DNA of 64,000 bases. Origin: Epiperipatus broadwayi. Taxonomy: Eukaryota; Onychophora; Udeonychophora; Euonychophora; Peripatidae. This document shows positions 47,735-61,236 of this stretch, piece after piece (positions within the stretch are counted from its first letter, which is position 1; each line of letters starts with the position of its first letter). The stretch lies in contig JAQFVV010000049.1 of assembly GCA_028023455.1 (NCBI GenBank), forward strand, positions 7,461,647 through 7,525,646. Reading direction: 5' to 3'. Under the pieces are notes generated by a model. It was not told where the DNA came from. It saw only the letters and a list, made by a program, of their open reading frames with translations, and did not search any database. The position numbers were made by a program, and so were the translations under genes.

Positions 47735-50700
47735 TGATAAAAATAAAAAAACGTTTATATACATATATATTATGTGTTTTCATTTTCAAGACATATTGAT
47801 AACAAAAAAATGTTAACCAAATAACATCAGTCATCAATTTTAGTGAGTTTGCAATTACTTATAAATTACAATGTAATAATTTTATTTAAAAAAATTGTTA
47901 AGAGAGGGTGGTAAACACAAGTTAATTATTTTTTATTAGAAATAATTTCATTGTGTAATGATTAGAAAATATCTCTACAATGACTTTGGTATAATGTTTA
48001 AATCCAGTAATCTCTAAGTATTTAAATCCATGCCAACCTACTTGCATAGATACATAGATCTAAACTAGATCAGTAACTATATATATATTAGAAACTGTAG
48101 TTCTTTTCTAATTGTAAGTATCTCTTTTTCTCTTAAATACATTATCATCTGATAGCCATTAGTTACTCAAGCTTATAATAGATGGCACTAAAGTAGAGAG
48201 CTGTTTTTGTTTAGATAATATTATAATAAGTTAAAAAAAATCGTGAGATGTAGTGTTGATACTAACATTACTATTTTGTAGATAATGTGCTTTAATTATC
48301 TGCACTATAGATAACGTTTTTATTATGAAATATTTTTTCAATTTATCTGTCAATTAAGTTTATTACTTGATGGGCAACTGAGTGTTTCAACTAAGTGTAA
48401 TATTTAATCATTATCAGTAGCAGCTTATCATTGCTAAGAATCCGCATAACATGAAATATTTTAGCATCTCAATTTTAAAGCTACATCAAAAGCTTTAATG
48501 ACTTTTTATATCATGTAGATACAGATTGATTATATATACATCGTAAACAAAGAATCAAAATAATTAAAAATAAATTATAATATTTTTTTTTAAAAAGATG
48601 TAATACTGTTTTTAAAAAAACAGTAGATATGAAAAAAATAAATCATTCTGAGAATAGAAAAAAAATTAAAAGACCTCACAATGATAATACAAAAAAGTCT
48701 GAGTTTTATGATATGACCCTGGGGGATGATAAAATCTACTAAAATTCAAAGAGCCATATCAAAGTTGTAATAAAAGTAACAATTTAAAGTCATTTATTCT
48801 TTGACTTATTAAGATTCTAATCATGGATGGACTTTACTTTGAAAGGTAATTTATCTTCCAAACTTTTAATTATTTTATTTTAAAAAAATTAACTATATTT
48901 ATTTATTAGGTATAAAACATTGTAAAAAGTCAAGATTTTACGGTTTTACTATCAATAATATTAGTAAAATATTTACCTAATGATAAAGTACTAATGATAT
49001 TGTATTTTGATTATATTTTTATAAAATATTTATTGATTGATAAATACATACATACATGTGCTAAATTTAGGAAAAGCAACTATAAGCTAAACTATAAAAA
49101 AGAATTTAGTCTTCAAAACCAATTATAGGGCAAATATATATGTTATATACCTTCCAGCTGAATAGTAGTCATGAAAATGAGGAGGTTTTTTTTTCTTTGA
49201 CTTCTAGCTAAAAAAATAAAAGATTCATTTTCAATCTTTGTCCAGTAATTAGATGATGGATAGCTTTACTGATTATGAATTAGCTATGAAAGAAAAATTT
49301 TACATTTGCTTTAAAATATCATCTTATGAGCCCTAGATTAAAAATTAGGTCAGAAATATGGCAAGTGGAAATCTTAATTAATATCTCTCAGGACATTTCA
49401 AAATCAAATGTCTTTTAATTAAATTTATAACCAGCATTAAATAGATTTATAAATTAATTTTCTGTTAATTGACTGAAAGTACTGTGTTTTTCTGTCATTA
49501 TTAGTGATTGCTTATTTTTTATCCTCCCAAATCATTATTTTGCTATTTTAACTTTTCTTGACTATCTAAGTTACTGATTTTGTGATATACAAATGAATTG
49601 ATAAAATCAAAAAGTGGAAGGTAAACAACGTAATTAATAAATTATTATGTTTAAATTTGTTGCAGGAAAAATGTCATTATATTTTTCTCATAAACAATCA
49701 CAGAAAAAAATTCCTATTGAATAGGTCATGTGATGAGAAATTGAGATTTTCATTTTTACTTTTTCTTAAGTTAAAAATAGCTAAATAATCATTTACAGAC
49801 AATAAACAAAGGCTTTCTCTTGGCCAGCTATTTGAAAATAAAACTCCTAGGCTTGATTGAAACTTTTTAATTGGATTGGATTAAACCCTAGAACATAGTT
49901 GTAACTCTTCAAAAATTGCTTCTATCTCATTCTAAAATATTTCAATTTTTGTCTAAAATAGAGTTTAGAGCTATATTGTTAATAACTAGATTTACATATC
50001 AAACAAAGCTATCATAATCATAAAACATTACCATACTAAAAAGGCTATTGGTATTTTTTTTGGATATTAGATATAATTTTAATGGTTATTTTTAAAAAAA
50101 TAAAAGATAATATGTCTAATTTACAAGAATTACAATATTTTTTAAATATTTTTGGCTCATATGTTAGATTATAAAACATATTTTTATCTTCCACTATCAT
50201 ATAAAAAAACTATTTTTCAAAAAAGCTAACATTTCTGAATTTATACTATATGAGTACAACGGAATCTATGAGTCACTAAAAATACATACATACAAAATCA
50301 TGTTTAGATCATTCAAAATGTTAAATAGATCCTAAATATGATCTCCATTAGATTTTATATGAAATAACATTAAATTATAGTAATATATGTGGCTATATAA
50401 AAACTTTTTACAGTGTATTATTTAAATACAAGCATAACATATATACTAAAGTTAGTGCATTTGTTATCATTTCCGATTGGCTTGTCCATGATGTAGTTGT
50501 AAATCCTGTTGAAACGTGAAAACTGTATTAAATAATTACACTTTTTTAATTGATATCTAACACAGAATATGAGTAATTTTTGATGCAACTGATGGTCTTG
50601 CACTATATTAACAAACATTTCACAATTGCTCTGGTTAATTTGTACAGGATGTATATAAATTTGCATAAAAATTCTTTAACATAATAATTGCTTCGCTAAC

Positions 50701-51138
50701 ACTACAAATTGTGTGATTATTGTAAAACTCATCATATTCATACAAAATCTAATGAATATCTTAATTTTTAAAAAAAAAAAGTCTTGGAAATAAATAGTAT
50801 TGTGTTATGTTGGTATTAGATTTGACCACCATAATATAATAAAAATTAATTAAATGCCTATTGACAGAAGTTCATGTGATTTCTAAAAACAGAAAAACAT
50901 GCCATTTGCTATATTGACTTTTAGTTCTCAATTGTGTCACTGCCATTACACTAAATTGTCCAAGACCCCATAATGATATAAAATGCAGTCTGATACAAAG
51001 CATGGTATGGATAGATTTACATTTTTGAGAGAACATTTTTTATATTTTGATCATTTAATTTTAAAATATATTTTTTAAAAATTATTCATAAATGTTTTGT
51101 TCTGATATTGATAAAATTATGAGAATATATATACAAGG
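47735..51138. other. Long AT-rich spacer, no feature seen
   Basis: About 3.4 kb with no element, hairpin or coding signature I can support. Frames are short and compositionally biased. Confidence 0.5.
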
Positions 51139-51850
51139 AGGCAACAAAAAATAAGTAGAAATTTATAATAAAATATTGTTTATTCATCCTTAAGTGTTAT
51201 AAATTTAATCTCCTTCAAAGTACTGTCCATTTAATACAATGCATTAGTGTAAAACTAGTCCTTAAACACAAATTGAAGTCTTTTATAACCTGCATCATGT
51301 TTCTTTCACCATTTCTAAGTCAGGAAGAAATGAGGCATTTTTTTTTATTTGAGAGAATAAAAAGAAGTCACATGGTTAGAGAATGAGTAAATATGACTGA
51401 TAGATAAGCTATATCAGGTTGAATTTGATTAAAAATTATTCCACACTAAAAGACTTCTTGCAGAGGAGTTGATGTGGTGAAGCTTGCACTCTTTACTTTG
51501 CTGCAAATTGGGATGTTTAGATTTTTCCACAACAGACAAATGTTTCAGAACTTGTAGATAAGATGTCTCATTGTTGAAAACTAATTTTGAGAGAACAATA
51601 TTGTTGAATCAAAAAAAAAATCAACATTTTCTTGACATTAGACTTTAATCACCATGCTTTTTTGGGACATAGTGAATTTGAAAATTTTACTAAATCATTT
51701 GTAAACTTGTGTTTTCCCCAGAATAGCTTTCTTGTAATCTGTTTCAAGCATTACATCTGGTTTTATTAACATTTTCCCCAAATAAAAACAAAATTTTACA
51801 TTATTCCAACTTTTTAGCCATTACAAAAAATTGACAAATATGCAAAACAC
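51139..51850 (-). pseudogene. Decayed mariner-type transposase (reverse strand)
   Basis: The left end, read on the minus strand, closes with TTTTTTGTTGCCTCCT, as in mariner-like terminal regions. Reading the minus strand in mixed frames gives, in order, VDFFFDS (FFD catalytic-motif area), MRHLIYKF, INSSARSLLVWNNF (compare the DNAxxHxSLLV motif), and AYLSVIFTHSL then FILS (compare PPYSPDLAPCDFFLF). It ends near TSFTLMHCIKWTVL (compare WxxCIxxxGxYFEGD). The order fits a mariner transposase C-terminal half. Stops and shifts are frequent, so it is old and inactive. The N-terminal half and the right terminus are not clear. Assignment rests on motif order, not on an intact frame. Confidence 0.5.
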
Positions 51851-52002
51851 CCTTTACAAAAAATGTGCTACATGGGGTCATAATTTTACACGGTAACATA
51901 ATTTGGCAGAGTGATGCAAGTAGGTAACTGAAAAATGGCCTGTAGCAGAAGAAGCATGTACAACAACAGGTGCACTTATCAGAAAACAATTCTGATTACT
52001 TT

Positions 52003-54129
52003 TGAGTTTATATAGTAGGCAGATATGTCTGAAGATCTAATTTTATATTATTTTATTTTATTATGACCGTCAGCCAATGCCACTAGCTCATGGAGCAGAA
52101 GAGATAATTTATAATATAAATTCTTATAAGTTTTAATAAAGATTTATATTCTCAAAATATATTAATATTTAAAAAAATAAAATAAGCCACTGCCAGTAAT
52201 TAACACACAAAACATTTATTGACGCACAGATATAAATTTGAGGAATAAATTTATCTTTAGATTTTAATATTAATTTTTAAATTTAAATTACTATTTTAAA
52301 CATGGACATTTTAATAAATTTTACTTTAGAACATTGCATGTAGATAGGCTGCATAGATTACTCAGTTAAAACTTTTCAAAACAATCATTCAATCTCAGAC
52401 TAAAAGTTCGCAGCCAAACCAACACCTGCTTCCAGATATATAGTTGCAACCAATGCAATATGAAGATGCTAGCATAAAACCATGTGACAGGAATGTGCAT
52501 CTGACAGCGTGATATTATTTGAAGGATGTGATCCTTGTCCAGTACAAGAATGTGCATCTGTCTCACGAAGGAATCATGTATATACAATAATTAAAGAGAA
52601 ATGCTCTGTATGGGGGAGAGCTGTCTATCTGCCAACTTATAGTCCCTATCCATAGAGCTAAAAACAGGTCAATGGCACAGGAAATATGTCTGCATCCATT
52701 GCAATGCAATGACTACATCTTTGGGTCATGCATTCAATTGGACTTTGCCCAGTAAGCTAAACACACTTCATATTACATTGATATAAACACCCATATATCT
52801 CTCCACTAGCATCGACCTAACTACGAGACAAATAGCCTGAAATTAAAACCCATTCAAAATAAACATAAATGATTAAAATATAAAGTCATTAATGAATTGC
52901 CGAGGGAAATTTATAATAAACCCAATGGCATTCATCATAAAGTGCTGTATTGCCATCAATAACTTAAAAGGTATACGAATAAATATGTTTGCACACTCAG
53001 CATGAGGTGTCATATTTACCGATATCTATATTTTAATCATATGAAAATCAAAAAAAATAAAAAATAACTAAACATTAATGAATCTATACAGCTATCTACA
53101 CCCAACTTAAATTTAAATACATTCAAATAATTTAATCAATAAATATTAATAAAAAAATGGAAATGATTAAATTAGCAAACTCAAATATATAAAATTAAAC
53201 ATTAATAATTGATTTTGAAATCTTAAATCAGATTAAAGTCTTTTTAAAAATTACATTTAGTTGATTATTAAAAGCTTGTCAAATTTTGATGAAAGTTCTT
53301 AATTACTTTTTTAAAATTTTACAGTTCATATCTTACAGTAGAAAAGCTCCCGGTTCCTGATGCCAATTCCTGCAAAGTCTTTATTAGTCATACTTTCATG
53401 GAAGACTGGTCTGTTGTTCTGGAGATGGCCTTAGCTGCCTCAATCCTGGTACTTTTTTATTGCAGTACATATGATTCGGGGTCTGCAACAGTACCATTCA
53501 TAATTCAACAGTCACTTCATTTGAAATAAGTAAGAGGGTGAAAGTGCTTCTTTTCACCCTCCTCCTCAAAAATCAAGCTGGAACTAACTTTGATTGGAAA
53601 TTTTTTTCCTTTTATTTTAATTGTCTGAATTCATTGAATAATGCTATCCTATTCCAATGATTTTCATTAAGGTCCGAGCATTAGTCACTGCTTCTATTGG
53701 ACATCCTGCTTCAGAGTGGGGAAACAATCTTTAATTTTTATCTATATCTACTATCTGACTTTTTAATTATATAAGAGCCCAAAGGGCTACTTTGCTTTTT
53801 GTTTAATTAATTAAACAATCATTTCGATTTACTGAGATTACATAGAAATTAAAATTTATTTCTATTTTCATTTATGTCACTTAAAAAAAATATTAATCTT
53901 TAAATCTTTACTTTATTTCTTTTTTTTATTTATAAAAAAGTACATTCAAATACTTTTTTTTTTTATTTAAAAAAAAGAAAAAATACTTTAAGTCCATCTG
54001 TGCGAATATATATATACGTTAAACAACACTTTTTAATTTTAGCTTTTAGTTTTTAATAAATTTATTTTTATTTACGAACTTTTTATTTTAATTTTAAATT
54101 AATGTAACGGCATATTATATACCATTACA
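52003..54129 (+). mobile_element. LTR-like repeat L5, nearly complete
   Basis: Starts within the 5' part (TTTATATAGTAGGCAGATAT, about 90 bp from the expected end), then follows L1 throughout: TAAGCCACTGCCAGTAATTA, CTTCCAGATATATAGTTGCA, AATATGAAGATGCTAGCATA, GGAAGACTGGTCTGTTGTTC, TATATATATACGTTAAAC, and the end ATACCATTACA at 54129. It is more diverged from L1 than L4 is. No internal segment or second repeat is attached, so it resembles a solo LTR. Confidence 0.6.
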
Positions 54130-56053
54130 CAATATGAGTATACTCTGTAGCTAGCTATATATAACTTACATGCATGCTTATATACTGTAACCATATATTT
54201 TAGTATAAAATATATTAATTGATGTAACTAGTATAAAAATTTCTCTTTCTTCTTTGGTGATTTGATTGGCTTGATTTGCACTTTGAACAGATTACTCTCT
54301 TATATTATTTTAATAAATTTAAGTTTGCTTCTTCCCATATACTAACTCATATCAAAATGTTTAACTTTTTAAAAATTTGAAAACACATTAAAATTTGGTA
54401 AAATAGTATTAAAAATAATACTATAATTTTATTTGTTTAAAATGATCTTAAAAATTATTTCTATTAAATTTACAGAACCATTTATTCAGTTAAAATTAAT
54501 TATTAAAAATAAATACAGTAATTACATATGCGTCTCAATGTAAAAAGAAAAGAGCGCGAATTTAAGGGAAGATCGTCTGTTAGTTTGCTTTTGGAGGGAA
54601 GAAAGAAAAGAAAATGGTAAAGGCAAATGGTGTAAATTTGATAAGCTTATTTTAAAATAGTTAATAAGTAAACGGATTACCACAAAACTTGCTATAAACG
54701 TAAATATAACATAGTGGTAATTAATTATAAGATGAATTGCTAAATTTAAAAGTCTGTTCAAGTCGGCTGCAAGTGGATCAATCACCGTAATAATTTCCCA
54801 ATATTACATTTTTAAAATGTCGGAGCTTCCCAGTTTAAATTTAAAAGAAGTAATTGCAAGAATTTGGTATGTTTTAAAATGTTTATTATTCTACAATTTG
54901 GAAAAATTAAATAAATATTTTAATTACAGAATTTTTTATGAATATAAAAATTTGTTTTTTAAAAAAAAGAAGAAGTTTAAATTCAAGTAAAATGTTAAGT
55001 TATCAACATAGTTTAATATTTCCGTATCTAATTCTAATAAAAATATAGTATTGATTGATATAACTTTACAATGACAGTAATCTATTTGCTAGTTAATTTG
55101 TTTAACATTTGGATAATAAATAGTCTTCAAATAATTAATCAAAGCTATTTTCTAATTTTGTCATCAGTTGGAATGATTGAATTAATTGCTATAATTAGTA
55201 TTCCTAGATTTAAGTGTGGATGAATAAATATTCGCATGGATGTGATAAACTTGGAACATTTTTAATAGAGAAATGTAGAGATTAATAACTTTTGAAAAAC
55301 ATTTTCATTTAAATTCTGCATGTCATGTTTTTGAAATTGTTTCATGTTTATGTAGCCACGTAAAATCGGTAATCTAATAGTGATTATAATAACAAATACA
55401 AACGGATAAAATTGCATGTATGGAATTCAACTACAGATATAGCTATTGCTTCGGATATTTATTGTTTGACACATCGTACATGGATTCTACGGATCACATT
55501 AGGAGTTATAAAATGCTATACAATCCAATTTGTGATACACACATCTGCTAACATTCATGTATTGAACTATAAAATGCTTTACATTTAGTTTTATCACACA
55601 CACACACCGTTAAATTTTATATATTTAATGAATAATACATTAATTTAATTTTATCGTTATATGAACTCGCATATGAAGTTCATAAGTTATATTTTGTTAG
55701 GTTTAAATTAATAGGGGTTGAATAAAATATTTATTCAAGAGAATAGCGCTTGCGGAAAAGCTTAAAAGTACTAAATGAATTCATGAGATGTATCAATCTT
55801 TGTGAGATATTTTGTGAGTCTTTCCAGATTTATATTCCTATGCCAATATTACTTATATTATATTACACATGTTTATTTTAAGCAAGATAAGTAGTACATT
55901 AGTTGTCCTGATTAGCGTAACATTTTATTATGCAAGAACCCACATTTGCTAAAGTGTTAGTGTATTCTGAATAGTCAGAAGAACTGAGGAGGATGATTTT
56001 GCGCTTTAATGTGAAGTAAATAATAATGTTGTTTTAGAATGTTAAAGGGCTTT
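54130..56053. other. AT-rich spacer, no feature seen
   Basis: No supported feature. A minus frame at 54785-54522 has hydrophobic stretches but no family-like pattern. Confidence 0.45.
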
Positions 56054-56143
56054 AATCTGTGCTGGTGGTTAATCCGCAGATTATTTTAATTGCCATTTTT
56101 GTATTTTACACACATTCCTGCGCCGGTGGTTAATCCGCGGAAT
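56054..56143. other. Two hairpins with the same 13-nt loop but different stems
   Basis: Hairpin 1: AATCTGTG (56054-56061), loop CTGGTGGTTAATC (56062-56074), CGCAGATT (56075-56082); eight pairs, one G-T. Hairpin 2: ATTCC-T-GCG (56114-56122, bulged T), loop CCGGTGGTTAATC (56123-56135), CGCGGAAT (56136-56143); eight pairs, extended outward by ACACA/TGTGT-type pairing. The loops differ by one base while the stems differ at several compensating positions, which suggests an RNA or protein-binding element. It lies in spacer with no gene nearby. Confidence 0.6.
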
Positions 56144-57629
56144 TGTGTGATTATACGTATTACTTTATGATGGTGTTTAAATACACAAAACGTTTAGTAT
56201 TATTTAATTCCTACGTGTAGATGAATACATCCACAGGAATATGTTTTGCTTCACAGATATAAGTTGGGCAAAGTATTTTAGTTAATCTGCTAAATCATCT
56301 TCTTTCATTTGTAAGCATAATTTATCGGTTAGATTATTAAATGGTAGCAGGACACTCTATTAAAGTTACTTCATGATAATTAACTGTTGGTTGATTATTA
56401 TTTACCGGAACGTAAGTTTAAATTGTCACTTTAATTAATGATTACATTATAGCTAAATCATACAGACATCATATTATTTATTATATTATTATAGGTGTAC
56501 AGTAGGGATTTATTGAATCTGGAAATGACGTTAAATATTTCATGAGTTTGATGCTGAATTTCGTATAATTCCTCAATATTCAGTATATCAAATTGAAATA
56601 TAAGGTAGGATTAGGTTTTTAAATACTGTACCTATGAGATGTATTGAAGAAAGTCGATTGAATTATAATTTATTTATTTGATTTGTTTATTTATGTTTTA
56701 TTTATAACATTGGAATTAATTACTTATTGTTCATAAATTTGTAAATAAACGTTGATTTATAATTAAACTTACTGTGCCGTTGCGATGTGTCATTCATAAC
56801 ATCAGAAATCATAAATTTTGGATAGAGCATACATTGAAGAGCATACATTGAAGTACATACTATCGTCAACATGATATGAGAGTTTATAAATATTTTTTGA
56901 GAAAACATTTAGATGCTTTTCGTCTTTGGTAGTTTATGATGAGTAAGGTACAATAAAATCCCATTTACCTTTTCCATCATTTTGGCTTTGCTAGTTGATT
57001 CTAGTATAAAATATAAATTAATTATTAAACTTGTAAACAGATTTACCAGATAATGACATGATTGAATATATTTACTTAACGTTTTTAAATTGTCATTTGT
57101 CAGTATAATAAGAGTCTCAATAATATAGTAAACTATAAAAAAAGAACCCAAGTATTTATATTTATTTATTGCAAAGCTTTACCTGGACTAGCATTTGTAT
57201 TAAAATCATAGCTGGTTTAAAATTTCATAATCTTATGTAGTTCCACAAATTACGCCATCTTGACATGGTCCCATCGGCTCATACAAGAAAATCGCAAATT
57301 AAGGTTTGAAAATAAAACATTGCACTTATAATTTGTTTAATGTGTTTTATAAACACTATGATAGTTCTTCACGGTACACCCTGCTGCGATTAAATTAAAT
57401 CATAAAGTTTATGTTAGATCATTAGTTTGGTCTATGGTAGTTGCTCCAGATGTTGATTGTGGTCTTTGGTATAAAAAGATAGCAGAAGCTTTTGTTACAG
57501 CTCTTAATAGCTGACAATGTGCACGTTGATCAGTGATCAAGGTTAATATTCTTACCACTTACGCTGTAGTGGGGACCACACATTAACGGTTACATTTTTA
57601 GCTGCCCATCAAATTCGTTAAAACATGTG
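56144..57629. other. AT-rich spacer, no feature seen
   Basis: Has a 14-bp tandem duplication (AGAGCATACATTGA, about 56823-56850). Otherwise nothing recognised. Confidence 0.4.
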
Positions 57630-58167
57630 TATTTAATATATAGGGTATATGAGCACAGACTTTCACATGACCCACCACTCTCCACTCTATCTAATAACAC
57701 TGATACACTTAAACACATATATGTTGAAAAGATAAATAATCACCAATATCCATATTTCATGCTAAACCAGCAATCATCAGTTGGTCCAGATTATCATCTC
57801 TACATATATATACTATAAGTGCTCAGATATATATTAAGATAGACAAATTAATGGACAGGCTTCAAATTACTCCACACTCCAACTCTTCAATCGTCCATCC
57901 AATTGAAAATCTGATGATGGAATGCTCAAAGGCCACCCTGAGGTTGAGATTCTTGTCACACCACATGTTGACCTAATGTCAATCTGAACCCCACATGTAC
58001 AGGACATAATCCATTTAATACATATGCAAGGATGGGCAGACATCTCTACAATGTAATAACTGAAACCCAGGCTTATTATATATCTGTGTCTATATATATG
58101 TAATATATAGAGCATATGAGCACAGACTTTCACACAACCCACCACTCTCTACTCTATCTAATAACAC
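57630..58167 (-). repeat. R-470 repeat, reverse tandem (1.1 units)
   Basis: Two reverse heads (GAGCACAGACTTTCACA at 57651 and 58118) lie 467 bp apart with a full body between, so this is a tandem of the same kind as the 7.6-kb copy. It ends at ATAACAC (58167), directly against a forward copy. The ribozyme motif is at 57742-57785. Confidence 0.8.
57742..57785 (-). ncRNA. Hammerhead-ribozyme-like motif, R-470 copy (reverse)
   Basis: Minus strand: stem I ACCAA (57785-57781) with TTGGT (57746-57742); core CTGATGA; stem II TTGCT/AGCAT with loop GGTTT; GAA intact; stem III ATATGGAT, imperfect; cleavage base A. Confidence 0.6.
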
Positions 58168-58680
58168 AGTGCTCATATATATAGACACAAGTATATAATA
58201 AGCCTGTGTTTCAGTTATTACATTGTAGAGATGTCTGCCCATCCTCGCATATGTATTAAATGGATTATGTCCTGTACATGTGGGGTTCATATTGACCTTA
58301 GGTCAACATGGGTGTGACAAAAATATCAGCCTCAGGGTGGCCTTTGAGCATTCCATCATCAGATTTTCAATTGGATGCATGGTTGAAGAGTTGAAGTGTG
58401 GAGTAGATTGAAGCCTGTCCATTAAAGTATGAGGATTGTCTATCTTAATATATATCTGAGCACTTATAGTATATATGTGTAGAGATGATAATCTGGACCA
58501 ACTGATGATTGCTGGTTTAGTATGAAATGTGTATATTGGTGATTATTTATCTTTTCAACATATATGTGTTTAAGTGTATCAGTGTTATTAGATAGAGTGG
58601 AGAGTGGTGGATCTTGTGAAAGTCTGTGCTCATATATCCTATATATTACATATATATATAGACACAGGTAATACATGTGT
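58168..58680 (+). repeat. R-470 repeat, forward copy forming a palindrome with its neighbour
   Basis: Begins within the head (TGCTCATATATATAGACACA), has the complete body and ribozyme, and a second head (GATAGAGTGGAGAGTGGTGG at 58591) followed by CATATATATATAGACACAGG. It is the inverse of 57650-58167 at high identity with essentially no spacer. Confidence 0.8.
58497..58540 (+). ncRNA. Hammerhead-ribozyme-like motif, R-470 copy (forward)
   Basis: Stem I ACCAA (58497-58501) with TTGGT (58536-58540); core CTGATGA (58502-58508); stem II TTGCT/AGTAT with loop GGTTT; GAA (58524-58526); stem III ATGTGTAT (58527-58534); cleavage base A58535. Confidence 0.6.
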
Positions 58681-59640
58681 ATTTGTAAATATTTTTTTTG
58701 TTTCACAAAAGAACAAAATGCAATAGAACACTTGTATAAACCAGAAATTTTAGATTGACTAAAATTTTCAACTCATAATTTTGATTACGACTACATAAGA
58801 CAAATCCCATATTTTACACCTATTTTGAGTGAAGAAACGGACATCTTATATGCTGGAAAATATGTACTTTGTCTTTGATATAGCTTTTATCATTTAAAAA
58901 TATGGATTATTTTTTAAATATTTTAGCTACAAATTTTAAAGGCATTATTTTATATACAAAAAATAATAAAAAGTTCGATGATAAGTATTTAAAAATTCAT
59001 AGGAAAATTGAAAAATTAAAACCTAAGAATGTAATCAGATTTTTTACATACTTTAGATTTTTGTGAGTTCTTTTTTTATTATAAAGCAATCAATTTTGTA
59101 TCATAACTAAGTAACTCATTCAACTTAAATAGCAGTAAATCCAAGCATTTGTTTTTGCCTAACTAGATGTTTGTTAAGATCTTATTTTATGTTATTGTCT
59201 ATCTACTTTTTAATATTTTGTTCTATTTAATTCAAGATCATGCTTAAAAATTTCAGTCATGTCTCAACAAAACATCATGTGATTTCACAGATAAGATTTA
59301 ATATATGTTTTTAAGAGTAGTTATCTTTATTTTCTTTCCTCACCCTGATCTCTTTAAGTAGGTAAAAAAATCTATAGTTAGTATAAAAATCACTAAATTT
59401 ATAGTAGTTAACCTGATGTCATATCTATATAACTTGTATAATTGTCTTGGTTTCAAAATTTCAGTGTGTTTTTAAATTTTAGATTATTAGTTTAAATTTT
59501 CTAAATGTGGAATGCATATATTTAAATTCTTTACTGAACAAAATTATAATCAAAAAAATAGTATGGTCATTTTATATAAAAAATTCCCCATTTTTTCTGT
59601 TATCTATTGGTGAATAAATGTTTGTCTGATGACTTCATAA
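58681..59640. other. AT-rich spacer, no feature seen
   Basis: Nothing recognised. Confidence 0.4.
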
Positions 59641-59649
59641 GCACTATCT

Positions 59650-61030
59650 TTATGTGAAGGAAAAAAATCAGTACTTGTGCTCTCAACTACAAAGATATAG
59701 TATATATTTCATGGTAAAGGTTCCCATTCAGCTGTAGAAACAGCTACAAATGCTGATTCAAAATTCAACATTAAGGCACTCCGTGCTTTCATAATCTGTC
59801 AATCCCTTAATATCATTTGTATGAATGACATACTTAGCAATGTTAATGAACACTTATAAATTAGCAATGTTTAATAAGAAAAAAAACATATTTACATTAA
59901 ATCTTAAAAAAATTGTTGAAGCAACCAATTCAAAAAAAAAAATTATGTTTAATAGAAAAAATATTACAAAAATGGCTGGCCTTTTTTTATTCGAACATTA
60001 ATAAACAGTAATTATTAATAAAGCTAAAAACAACTTATGATGAAGATAATCATGATTGATGATTGAAAATATATATGTATATATATTTTTCAGAGGATGC
60101 TTCAGTAAATATATATTTGAAGTCATAAAGCTAGCAAATATAACAGATATATTTAAAAATGTAAATTTAATTTAACTTTATTAAAATGTGGAAATTTATA
60201 TAACATTGTGCAAAAAATTGGAAAAAAAATAATTAAATGTTTATATTCAGAGGGTGCTTCAGTAAATCTAGATTTACTTCAGAGTAGTACACGTGCTTTA
60301 AATTACAGAGGAATAGTATTAAAATCATAAAGAAAACATTATTACAATCTATAAATTCATGTTTGAAATGTGACATTTAGTGAGAGGAAAAATAGATGAT
60401 GTAGTATTGTATTTCCATTTAGTCTTAGTTAGTGCATTATTATATTTATGTGAAGGAAGTAATTCTATTATTAATACAAACACATTCAGAAAAAAATCAG
60501 TACATGTGCTTTGAACTACAGAGATATAGTATTTAAATCACAAAGAAAATGAAATTACAGTACATACATTTATGTTTGAAATGTGATATTTAGTGAGGAG
60601 GAAAAATAGATGCTATAATACTGCATATTTAGTTTTGGTTAGTGTATTATTATGTTTATGTAAAGGAAGTAATTCCACCATTAATAAACACCCCTCAGAA
60701 AAAAATGCAAAGAAAATTGTGATTATAGTACATAAATTCATGTAGAAATGTGGAATTTAGTATGTGAGGGGGGGGGATGCTATAATATTGTACTTACATC
60801 CAGTTAATAAAAAATGGAAAAAAAACCAGTGTGTATGCTTGTAACTACAGACTGAAAATTGTAATATTTAAATCATCAAGAAAATGTGGTTACAGTACAT
60901 AAATTCATGTTTGAAATGTAATACTTAGGATAAAAAATATAGATGCTATAGTACTGTATTTACATCTAGTAAATAATATTATTATTACAAATTCAGGATG
61001 TCATTTTTTATTCAGAGAATGTTGTACTAA
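59650..61030. repeat. Decayed tandem repeat, units about 165-215 bp
   Basis: Recurring landmarks: GTACATGTGCTTTGAACTAC-like (59667, 60283, 60496, 60828), ATAAATTCATGTTTGAAATG-like (60347, 60561, 60727, 60895) and ATAGATGCTATAATACTG-like. At least four units are clear between 60240 and 60990, with an outlying partial unit at 59650. Unit length shrinks downstream. One unit contains a run of ten G (about 60768). Confidence 0.65.
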
Positions 61031-61236
61031 ATAATCTTATTAATTAGAGTAGTACTTATGCAGTCAAATTCACTTACAGGTAATGACTACCTCTTAGGCT
61101 GAATACATTTCTCACATTTATTTATATAATATTAAAATATTTACTCTCATATTTATTTACATAATCTTTATTCTCACATTTATTTCCATAATATTAAAAT
61201 CTTTTTATTTGTCTGAAGGTTTATAATGATGATATA

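Noticed and set aside
54522-54785. 87-codon minus frame with possible membrane segment
   Set aside because: Isolated, no recognisable motif, and hydrophobic frames are common by chance in AT-rich DNA.
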